Shown here piece by piece: positions 1 to 6,059 of a stretch of DNA of 22,087 nt; the first letter of the stretch is position 1; each line of letters begins with the position of its first letter. The notes beneath the pieces are model-generated. The model saw only the letters and a program-made list of their open reading frames with translations, made no database searches and had not been told where the DNA came from. The stretch is taken from positions 1 to 22,087 of IMG/VR virus record IMGVR_UViG_3300010885_046426. One strand, written 5' to 3'. A program made the translations under genes and the position numbers. Source of the stretch: a virus.

Positions 1-2
1 GG

Positions 3-428
3 GCTAACATAAGAGCTAAGAGAGCTCGAGGAGAGGCCCCAGCAAAAAAGGGATCTGAAGCCTATCAAAAGGCTGTTGATGCTGCTAAAAAGATTAATGC
101 CGAGGAGAGTGTAAATGAGATGACTATGTGTGAAGCTTGTGCCTTAGCTTTGATGGAAGATATTAAAGCTGGTAAGATTGAACTCACAGAAGCTGATTAC
201 CAAGGACGCACTGTTAAACTAGGCAAACCGATGCAGGGTGATGTAAAGAAGTTTAAAGTGTATGTTAAAAATGAAAAAGGAAATGTTACTAAGGTAAACT
301 TTGGACAGAAGGGAATGAGTATAAAGAGGAATAATCCAGTTCGTAGAAAATCTTATCGAGCTAGACATCATTGTGATAACCCAGGACCGAGAGACAAAGC
401 AAACTACTGGTCATGTAGAAATTGGTAA
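3..428 (+). CDS. Conserved phage protein, 5'-truncated by the window edge
   Basis: The reading frame is open from the first bases of the window, so the start lies upstream and 141 residues are visible. An internal ATG at position 120 exists, but the residues before it (IRAKRARGEAPAKKGS and following) look like genuine protein, so I do not take it as the start. The visible part has a basic N-terminal motif, a CEACALALMEDIKAGKIEL segment, and a distinctive C-terminus rich in Arg, His, Cys and Trp (RRKSYRARHHCDNPGPR, then YWSCRNW). I recognise this tail as a recurrent motif in proteins of T4-like marine phages, where it is usually annotated as hypothetical or structural. The clustered His and Cys could bind a metal, which is inference. 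The next gene starts 1 nt after its stop. Exact function unknown. Confidence 0.8.
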   Translation, partial: ANIRAKRARGEAPAKKGSEAYQKAVDAAKKINAEESVNEMTMCEACALALMEDIKAGKIELTEADYQGRTVKLGKPMQGDVKKFKVYVKNEKGNVTKVNFGQKGMSIKRNNPVRRKSYRARHHCDNPGPRDKANYWSCRNW

Positions 429-429
429 A

Positions 430-1248
430 ATGAAATTTAAAAAAATACTATATGAGCTTGAAGTTCTCGGTCAAGAGAAAGTAATTCCTCTCGATAAAAT
501 TTCTGTTGATGCAGCTAGAGATACCATCCGTAATGGGCGAAAGGATTCAAACCAAGTAGACGACGTTGCAATGTCTAGAAAAGCAGCAATCGCTGTTAAG
601 GATTTAAAACCTGCTCAGACAGAAATAATCAAAGAGAAGGCATTTGGAATGGCTATTGAAATGTTAATGAAAGGTAAGTGGGATAACCAAGACCTACAAT
701 CAATTATTTCAAAAGATAACTATATCATGGATGGACACCATCGATGGGCAGCAGTATCATTAATTAATCCAAATGCAAAGATAGTTGGAACAGTTATTAA
801 TCTACCAGGAATAGCGTTGGTGTCTGTACTCAACATTGCGACAAAGGCAATGGGCAAGAGTGGTAATCCTGGTAAGGGAGATGTGGCATCATTTACTGGA
901 GCTAATTTTGATCCTCTGATTACAGACGCAATGCAAAATGGCATCAAAGGAGAGTTTCCTATCGATAGCAAAACAATTACAGAGGCCATGGGTAAAGTTC
1001 CAGGAGCTAATGGTGATGCTGAAAAAGGAAAACAAATAATGATGCATAACGCAGATTTGTTACCAAAAACAATAATGCCAGGAGCTCCAGAAAGAATAAA
1101 CATGCCTGTGATAGCACCTGCAGAAGTAAGTAAAGTAGTAGCAGCCATAAGTCAAGGACTTATAGATTTTACTAAACCATATGCACCAACGACAAAAATT
1201 CAAGAGTCGGTTATGGATATGATCAACAAAGCAAATAAAAACAAGTAA
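430..1248 (+). CDS. ParB/sulfiredoxin-like fold protein with DGHHR motif
   Basis: A 272-residue protein. The start is placed at the ATG at 430, 1 nt after the upstream stop. An in-frame ATG at 373 would overlap the upstream gene by 56 nt and add an unconvincing leader. Residues 98-106 read YIMDGHHRW, followed by a predicted strand/helix (AAVSLINPNAKIVGTV). The DGHHR box is the signature of ParB/Srx-type nucleotide-binding or nuclease domains. The region before it (PAQTEIIKEKAFGMAIEMLM) would be the preceding helices. The C-terminal half has no motif I recognise. DGHHR proteins occur in several T4-like marine phages near structural genes. They may act as a nuclease, an NTP-dependent switch or a structural component, and the sequence does not decide which. 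It does not show a full partition ParB: no helix-turn-helix or centromere-binding domain is evident, and no parA is nearby. Confidence 0.75.
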   Translation: MKFKKILYELEVLGQEKVIPLDKISVDAARDTIRNGRKDSNQVDDVAMSRKAAIAVKDLKPAQTEIIKEKAFGMAIEMLMKGKWDNQDLQSIISKDNYIMDGHHRWAAVSLINPNAKIVGTVINLPGIALVSVLNIATKAMGKSGNPGKGDVASFTGANFDPLITDAMQNGIKGEFPIDSKTITEAMGKVPGANGDAEKGKQIMMHNADLLPKTIMPGAPERINMPVIAPAEVSKVVAAISQGLIDFTKPYAPTTKIQESVMDMINKANKNK

Positions 1249-1249
1249 T

Positions 1250-1657
1250 ATGCCATATACAGCAAAAAAAGTAGGAGATCAATACTGCGTGTACAAACAC
1301 GGAGAAAAGGTTGGATGTACAGACGGAAACAAAGAAGCCTTAAAAAAATATATGGCAGCTTTGCATATCAACGCCAAAGAGGGTGTAAATGAGTTGACAC
1401 TCAACTCTCATGGTGTGCGTGATATATTAAAAACAATCCTAAATCATTTAGAAGTAATTCCAAAATTAGGATTTAAAAAATTTAAAGATGTTATCGAGTA
1501 TCTTAGAGATGGAGATCTAGAGGAGCAGGATAAACTTGAACAACAACTAAAAGCCATGGGCGTTTCCGTTGTTTACGAATCAAAAGAAAAACAACTAAGA
1601 AAAGTTGTAAGAGAGGAGGTTGCTAAGGTAATCAAGGGTAAAAGACAAACTAAATAA
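1250..1657 (+). CDS. Small phage protein with N-terminal VYKHGEKVGC domain
   Basis: A 135-residue protein starting 1 nt after the preceding stop (TAATATG). Residues 1-45 form a compact domain (YCVYKHGEKVGCTDG, then ALKKYMAALHIN) of the type often attached to phage head-associated proteins. The motif is familiar but I cannot attach a function to it. The middle is predicted helical. The C-terminus (KQLRKVVREEVAKVIKGK) is a basic amphipathic helix resembling the N-terminal helix of the protein at 2648. Its place in a tightly packed virion operon suggests a minor structural or assembly role. No catalytic motif is visible. Confidence 0.7.
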   Translation: MPYTAKKVGDQYCVYKHGEKVGCTDGNKEALKKYMAALHINAKEGVNELTLNSHGVRDILKTILNHLEVIPKLGFKKFKDVIEYLRDGDLEEQDKLEQQLKAMGVSVVYESKEKQLRKVVREEVAKVIKGKRQTK

Positions 1658-1665
1658 GATGAACA

Positions 1666-1890
1666 GTGAGAGTAAAGTACAACAGAAGACTGAGGGTGAA
1701 CCCAGCAACGTTGAGCCTGATGATTGCAATGTTTTTCAATCCCTTAGGTTTCGACGCACTATTCAAGATGGTAATGGACTGGACCGGTTCCTATTGGATT
1801 ACGGATGTTATTTTTTATGGCGTATCAGCTTTATTCTTTATCTTGTACTATTTATTAAAGAAACGCTCTAACAGACATGAAGCTAGTTAA
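1666..1890 (+). CDS. Small two-helix membrane protein, GTG start
   Basis: A 74-residue protein with a basic N-terminus (VKYNRRLRVNP) and two hydrophobic segments, about residues 14-34 (LSLMIAMFFNPLGF and following) and 44-64 (WITDVIFYGVSALFFILYYL), ending in KKRSNRHEAS. The pattern fits an inner-membrane hairpin. The GTG at 1666 is the only start upstream of the conserved-looking segment, because a TGA lies in frame at 1660. A second + frame beginning with ATG at 1659 covers almost the same DNA but encodes a less protein-like sequence. I recall comparable membrane proteins, with GYDALFK and TGSYW-type motifs, in T4-like marine phages. The 3' end overlaps the next gene by 14 nt. Function unknown. 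It could be holin-like given the spanin-like pair downstream, but that is speculation. Confidence 0.65.
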   Translation: MRVKYNRRLRVNPATLSLMIAMFFNPLGFDALFKMVMDWTGSYWITDVIFYGVSALFFILYYLLKKRSNRHEAS

Positions 1891-2278
1891 CCTAATCCCT
1901 TTAAGAGAGGTAGAAGATCAATCAACACCGGAGTTGATTGCAACACCATATTTTCGTGAGTTTCAAGCAAAGCACGGATACACTCCTTTATTCAAGTATA
2001 TAGGAATAAAGAACCAAGAGCACATCTTTATGGCTGATTTAGAGGATTTAGGTGCAATGGATCTTATTGTAGCCAAAGCACAAATCATGGCCAGAATTAC
2101 AGAAAAAGAAGCTTTTTTTGGTTTAATATATACACTAACGGGTTTAAACCAGTTAGATGCGTCAATTTGTAAAATGATACAAAAAGATGGTGGAATTGAA
2201 GTATTACCATACGACTCCAAAGATAAAAAGAATTTTAATGCTAAAGCAACTGAGTTTGCATCGCTAATACAAAACTAA
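1877..2278 (+). CDS. Unrecognised phage protein
   Basis: A 133-residue soluble protein of mixed alpha/beta appearance whose start overlaps the membrane-protein gene by 14 nt. No signal peptide, membrane segment or catalytic motif is visible. Recognisable stretches are TPYFREFQAKHGYTPLFKYI near the N-terminus and a hydrophobic helical middle (AFFGLIYTLTGLNQLDASI). The next gene begins 1 nt after its stop (TAAAATG), so it belongs to the same operon. I do not recognise the family. Its place among small genes upstream of the terminase is the only hint of a virion or morphogenesis role. Confidence 0.65.
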   Translation: MKLVNLIPLREVEDQSTPELIATPYFREFQAKHGYTPLFKYIGIKNQEHIFMADLEDLGAMDLIVAKAQIMARITEKEAFFGLIYTLTGLNQLDASICKMIQKDGGIEVLPYDSKDKKNFNAKATEFASLIQN

Positions 2279-2279
2279 A

Positions 2280-2648
2280 ATGAACAAGGACCTAGAAAAG
2301 TTGTTAGCGTATTTGCTACACTCAAGAAATCAAGCACACGTTTTCCATTTACAAACTAAGTCTTTTGCAGAGCATATGGCTTTAGGCGCATACTACGATG
2401 GTATTGTGGAGTTGTTTGATGGTATAGTAGAGGCTTATCAAGGAAAGTATGATATTATTGCTAGCTATGAAAATTTTGAATTAGAGTCTTATAAGAGCAA
2501 CGAGGCAGTGATCGCATACCTAAAAGCATTAGCTAAAAAAGTTGACGACACTTATGCTAAAGTAGGCGACACATACATCCAAAACCAATTAGATGGTGTA
2601 ACTGAACTAATTTACTCTACAGTATATAAACTAAGATTCCTAAAATAA
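2280..2648 (+). CDS. All-helical phage protein, possibly ferritin/Dps-like
   Basis: A 122-residue protein that looks entirely alpha-helical. The N-terminal half (LLHSRNQAHVFHLQTKSFAEH, then ALGAYYDGIVELFDGIVEAY) has a His/Gln/Tyr/Glu pattern reminiscent of Dps and other ferritin-like four-helix bundles. Proteins with a FH.QTKSFA.H motif recur as hypotheticals in large marine phages. I cannot identify a complete ferroxidase site, so a structural or host-interaction role is as likely as metal binding. The stop codon overlaps the next start (TAATG), implying translational coupling. Confidence 0.7.
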   Translation: MNKDLEKLLAYLLHSRNQAHVFHLQTKSFAEHMALGAYYDGIVELFDGIVEAYQGKYDIIASYENFELESYKSNEAVIAYLKALAKKVDDTYAKVGDTYIQNQLDGVTELIYSTVYKLRFLK

Positions 2649-3049
2649 TGACAAAGAGACCGGTAAAACTTACAAAAGAAAGAGCATTGCGTGAAGCAAT
2701 TCGTCGATTAGCTGTTAAAGTTCTTCGAGAGGAAGAAGAGAAGGCAGCAGAAGAAGCTCCTGAGGAAACACCTGAAGAGGCTCCTGAGGAAACTCCAACA
2801 GCAACTGCAAAACCAAAACCAAAAGAAGAACCCGCACCTGAAGAAGCTCCGGCTGAAGAAGAGCAGGGGTTAGGTAACGATTTCCAAAGCGCTGTCGATA
2901 TGTTTACTCGTAAGATTGGTTTATCTCAGGATACACCATCAGGAGACGACTTAGTAGATATGTTATCTCAAGTTGTTGAAAAATTTACTACAACAAGTGA
3001 AGAAAGATTAAATTTATTGAAAGGAATCCGAAATAACACAGTACACTAA
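2648..3049 (+). CDS. Acidic Pro/Glu/Ala linker protein
   Basis: A 133-residue protein in three parts. Residues 1-30 form a basic amphipathic helix (LREAIRRLAVKVLREEEE). Residues 30-77 are a low-complexity linker of Glu, Ala, Pro and Thr with near-repeats of EEAPEET. The C-terminus is helical (DFQSAVDMFTRKIGLS and following). Such helix-linker-helix proteins are common in head and tail operons of large phages, where they may act as core or decoration components. No family is recognised. It is coupled to both neighbours by TAATG overlaps. Confidence 0.7.
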   Translation: MTKRPVKLTKERALREAIRRLAVKVLREEEEKAAEEAPEETPEEAPEETPTATAKPKPKEEPAPEEAPAEEEQGLGNDFQSAVDMFTRKIGLSQDTPSGDDLVDMLSQVVEKFTTTSEERLNLLKGIRNNTVH

Positions 3050-3747
3050 TGGACACAACCCGTATCGAAAAGAGGCTTAGAGAAGATACCGCATACCAAG
3101 AGTTCTTTAAAAAAGCTATGGATAAGTTTGACATTACATCTCCAACAGATCTCAAAGATCCAGAAAAGAAGAAAAACTTTTTTAACTATGTAGATAGTAA
3201 TTACTCAGCTAAAAACGAAGTACAAGGTGTTAGTGGACAGTATACAGCTGCTATACAGCAGATGAAGTCAGTAATGCAAACCTTTTTACAAAAACTAGCA
3301 CTTGCTCCTAGAGATATACAGAGAGACTTTGCTCAACTGTATAAATCAGTTACAAAGCAGAGTATGCAGCAACTGAATAGGTTTGAAATTGAAAAGATAA
3401 TGGATGTTCTTAAGCCAGTATTGGAGAAATCGGGATTTAAACTAAAAGTTAATGATAAAGAGCTTGCAATGGCGTTTACAGCAGCACTTAGTCAAACTAA
3501 AAACATAAACACCAAAGTACCAGCATCAGTATTAGCGGAAGAGTATTTTCCAGCCGATAGCAATGATGAGCCAAGTTTGAGAGATGCTAAAAAGGCATTA
3601 GCTACTTGGTTTACAAATACACAAAGATATACACCTGGAATTGTGACTCCAAAATTAGATATCTTACACGACCTAATTGATGACTATGCTCACGAGTATG
3701 CTCGAAGCTATGCGGATAACTTAGACATGGAACGAAACTCATTCTAA
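3049..3747 (+). CDS. Unrecognised phage structural-module protein
   Basis: A 232-residue, mainly helical protein coupled to its upstream neighbour through TAATG. The N-terminus contains LKDPEKKKNFFNYVDSNY, a segment of a type I have seen in other phage head-region proteins. Its middle is rich in Gln, Lys and Leu, compatible with coiled coil (QLYKSVTKQSMQQLNRFEIE). No enzyme motif, signal peptide or membrane helix is visible. The next gene starts 1 nt after the stop. A minor virion or chaperone role is inferred from context only. Confidence 0.7.
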   Translation: MDTTRIEKRLREDTAYQEFFKKAMDKFDITSPTDLKDPEKKKNFFNYVDSNYSAKNEVQGVSGQYTAAIQQMKSVMQTFLQKLALAPRDIQRDFAQLYKSVTKQSMQQLNRFEIEKIMDVLKPVLEKSGFKLKVNDKELAMAFTAALSQTKNINTKVPASVLAEEYFPADSNDEPSLRDAKKALATWFTNTQRYTPGIVTPKLDILHDLIDDYAHEYARSYADNLDMERNSF

Positions 3748-3748
3748 A

Positions 3749-4096
3749 ATGAAATTAGAAGTTACAAAAACAAACCTAATATTAGCTGCAGTAATTCTAT
3801 TACTGCTTGGTTACATTATAATCATAAGTAGAACAAACACTTCTATAAATGATTTAGAGTATAAAACCGAGATTGATAGCTTGAATAGAGTGATATCAAC
3901 TTACCAGCAGCACCAGGTTGTTTTGGATCAAAAGATTTCAAATAAAGAATTAGTTATTAAAAAGCTAGATCAAGAAATAGATTCAACAAAACAAGTAATA
4001 ATTCAAGAAAGAAAATACTATGGTGATAAAATTAAGAATGCTGGCCGTTATACTCCTACTGAGCTTGACAGCTTTTTCACAGAAAGATACAAGTAA
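3749..4096 (+). CDS. Membrane-anchored coiled-coil protein, candidate inner-membrane spanin
   Basis: A 115-residue protein with one N-terminal membrane helix (about residues 9-27, LILAAVILLLLGYIIIIS). A long predicted coiled coil follows to about residue 90 (regular Leu/Ile heptads, for example LVIKKLDQEIDSTKQVII), ending in YTPTELDSFFTERYK. The topology (short cytoplasmic N-terminus, one membrane span, periplasmic coiled coil) is that of an i-spanin such as Rz. Small coiled-coil proteins ending in FF..RY are, to my recollection, frequent in Bacteroidota phages and sit beside a protein with a VC....A.KI..D motif, as here. The last 77 nt overlap the next gene in another frame, typical of Rz/Rz1 layouts. 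The lysis role is inferred. No endolysin is in the window. Confidence 0.7.
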   Translation: MKLEVTKTNLILAAVILLLLGYIIIISRTNTSINDLEYKTEIDSLNRVISTYQQHQVVLDQKISNKELVIKKLDQEIDSTKQVIIQERKYYGDKIKNAGRYTPTELDSFFTERYK

Positions 4097-4457
4097 ACAA
4101 CAAAAAGTTTGCATGCCCTTAAGTGTGGCACAAAAAATAGCAGTTGATCTTATAAGATTAGACTCGGTTACTGTTGAGTTAAAAAACACACAAGTTGTTT
4201 TACAAAAGACTGAGCAAAAATTAAACGAGCAAGATAGTCTTATCTTAATATACAAAGAAAAGCTCTTAACTTACCAACAAGAGATAGCTATACAGAATAC
4301 TAGATTCAACACGTGCTCCGAAAGAATTACGAAGCTAGAGAAGGATGTAGTTAAATTGACTAATAAGAATAAAAGATTAAAAGGTTGGTTAAAAGGAATT
4401 GGTGGAGGTTTTATTACTAGTGTAGGATTGCTAATCGCCATGATTACAATAAAGTAA
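4020..4457 (+). CDS. Signal-peptide coiled-coil protein, candidate outer-component spanin
   Basis: A 145-residue protein overlapping the preceding gene by 77 nt in a different frame. Residues 1-21 look like a signal peptide: basic MVIKLR, hydrophobic LAVILLLSL, then TAFSQ, a common Bacteroidota cleavage context. The start at 4020 supplies the positive n-region; an ATG at 4038 would lack it. The mature part begins KDTSKQQKVCMPLSVAQKI and continues as a long coiled coil (VELKNTQVVLQKTEQKLNEQ, then ITKLEKDVVKLTNKNKRL). It ends with a hydrophobic stretch of about 17 residues (FITSVGLLIAMITIK), so it may also be anchored at the C-terminus, somewhat like a unimolecular spanin. There is no clear lipobox cysteine, so it is not a classical o-spanin lipoprotein. 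Confidence 0.65.
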   Translation: MVIKLRMLAVILLLSLTAFSQKDTSKQQKVCMPLSVAQKIAVDLIRLDSVTVELKNTQVVLQKTEQKLNEQDSLILIYKEKLLTYQQEIAIQNTRFNTCSERITKLEKDVVKLTNKNKRLKGWLKGIGGGFITSVGLLIAMITIK

Positions 4458-4458
4458 T

Positions 4459-6036
4459 ATGTCGGAACAACAAAAAAGTCTTAAAGATATCATAAAGGAT
4501 GAGTACGTTAAATGTGCTCGTTCAGCGTCTTACTTTATGAAAAAGTATTGTGTAATTCAGCACCCTACTAGAGGTAAGATCCCATTCCACTTATATCCAT
4601 ATCAGGAAGATGCATTACAAGACTTTCAAGATTTTGACAGAACAATCATTCTAAAGTCGAGACAGTTAGGTATATCAACACTTATAGCAGGATATGCGCT
4701 TTGGATGATCTTATTTCAAAATGATAAAAACGTACTTGTTGTTGCAATTGACCAAAACACCTCTAAAAACCTTGTAACAAAGGTACGAGTAATGTTTGAC
4801 AACTTACCGAGTTGGATGAAGTTAAAAGCAGTAGAAAGCAATAAGCTGTCCATGAGACTTTCAAACGGATCTCAAATTAAAGCCGTATCAAGCACAGGAA
4901 CATCAGGACGCTCAGAAGCATTATCATTAGTAATCATTGATGAGGCAGCTTTCGTTGATGGAGCAGAAGAGTTATGGGCATCACTACAGCAAACACTATC
5001 AACGGGTGGGGAAGGTATTTTATTATCAACTCCCAATGGTACTGGTAACTTTTTCCATAAAATGTGGACAAAAGCAGAGGCAGGCGATAATAAGTTCAAG
5101 ACACTAAGACTCCCATGGTCAGTACATCCAGAAAGGGATCAGGTTTGGCGAAACAGACAAGAGGATGAGTTAGGAGCTCGACTAGCAGCTCAAGAGTGTG
5201 ACTGTGACTTTAGTACATCAGGTAACACTGTAGTATCTCCAGAACTTATAACTTATTACATGCAGACGTTTGCTCAAGACCCAATCGAGAAGAGAGGTTT
5301 TGATGGAAACTTATGGATATGGGAGCAGCCAGATTACACTAGAAGCTATCTAATAGCAGCCGATGTTGCGCGTGGAGATGGTAGTGACTACTCTGCCTTT
5401 CATGTAATCGATGTGGAGAGTGCTAATCAAGTTGCTGAATACAAAGGTCAGCTGTCAACTAAAGACTTTGGTAATTTATTAGTAGCTGTTGGTACAGAAT
5501 ACAATGATGCACTAGTTGTAGTGGAGAATGCAAATGTAGGATGGGCAACCTTACAGCAGATAATAGAACGTGGTTATAAAAACCTCTACTATACACCAAA
5601 AGATAATGGATTGGATTCAGATAAATTCTTATCTCGAGGATATGACTTAACAGATAAGACTGATATGGTGGCTGGGTTTACAAACTCACACAAAGTAAGA
5701 CCTCTTACAATCAGTAAGATGGAGTTGTATATACGAGAAAAAAGCTGTATAATAAGGAGTAAGCGATTGCTAGACGAGTTGTTTGTTTTTATTTATAGAA
5801 ATGGAAGACCAGAAGCTGCATCGGGTTACCACGACGATTTAGTAATGTGTTTTTGTCAAGGATTGTGGGTAAGAGACACTGCATTGAGATTGAGACAAGC
5901 GGGAATAGATCTTAGCAGAACAGCCGTAAGTCACATCAAATCAACAGTATCAATATACAAGCCATCTAATACCAGAACCGGTTGGAGTATGAAAACACCG
6001 AATGGTAGCGATGAAGACCTTAACTGGTTAATGTGA
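4459..6036 (+). CDS. Terminase large subunit, T4 gp17-like
   Basis: The packaging motor ATPase and headful nuclease, 525 residues (T4 gp17 is about 610). The ATPase domain has a deviant Walker A, KSRQLGIST at residues 66-74, where Ile occupies the usual GK(S/T) lysine position and a Lys sits at the front of the loop. Walker B is LSLVIIDEA with D161-E162. The coupling motif LLSTPNGTGNFF is at 188-199. The RNase H-like nuclease domain supplies acidic residues in AADVARGDGSDY (D302), VVVENANVGW (E356) and SGYHDDLVMCF (D459-D460). It would act at the portal vertex, pumping concatemeric DNA into the prohead and cutting it. The start lies 1 nt after the upstream stop (TAATATG). No small terminase is recognisable next to it. 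A promoter-like element follows its stop. Confidence 0.96.
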   Translation: MSEQQKSLKDIIKDEYVKCARSASYFMKKYCVIQHPTRGKIPFHLYPYQEDALQDFQDFDRTIILKSRQLGISTLIAGYALWMILFQNDKNVLVVAIDQNTSKNLVTKVRVMFDNLPSWMKLKAVESNKLSMRLSNGSQIKAVSSTGTSGRSEALSLVIIDEAAFVDGAEELWASLQQTLSTGGEGILLSTPNGTGNFFHKMWTKAEAGDNKFKTLRLPWSVHPERDQVWRNRQEDELGARLAAQECDCDFSTSGNTVVSPELITYYMQTFAQDPIEKRGFDGNLWIWEQPDYTRSYLIAADVARGDGSDYSAFHVIDVESANQVAEYKGQLSTKDFGNLLVAVGTEYNDALVVVENANVGWATLQQIIERGYKNLYYTPKDNGLDSDKFLSRGYDLTDKTDMVAGFTNSHKVRPLTISKMELYIREKSCIIRSKRLLDELFVFIYRNGRPEAASGYHDDLVMCFCQGLWVRDTALRLRQAGIDLSRTAVSHIKSTVSIYKPSNTRTGWSMKTPNGSDEDLNWLM

Positions 6037-6051
6037 CTATTTATATAAAAC
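6037..6051 (+). promoter_or_regulatory. Candidate phage late promoter element upstream of the portal gene
   Basis: CTATTTATATAAAAC directly follows the terminase stop codon and lies 8 nt before the portal ATG. The identical 15-mer recurs at 14629-14643, and a 14/15 match at 20177-20191. Variants precede other genes in the window. Promoter function is inferred from recurrence at gene junctions, not from a known consensus. Confidence 0.5.
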
Positions 6052-6059
6052 AATAATTA

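Noticed and set aside
373-429. Upstream start for the DGHHR protein
   Set aside because: It would overlap the preceding gene by 56 nt. The ATG at 430 fits the stop-start spacing seen throughout the operon.
720-1148. 142-codon open frame on the - strand
   Set aside because: It lies wholly inside the DGHHR gene, has a biased shadow composition (Ser/Pro/Ile rich) and no other - strand gene supports it.
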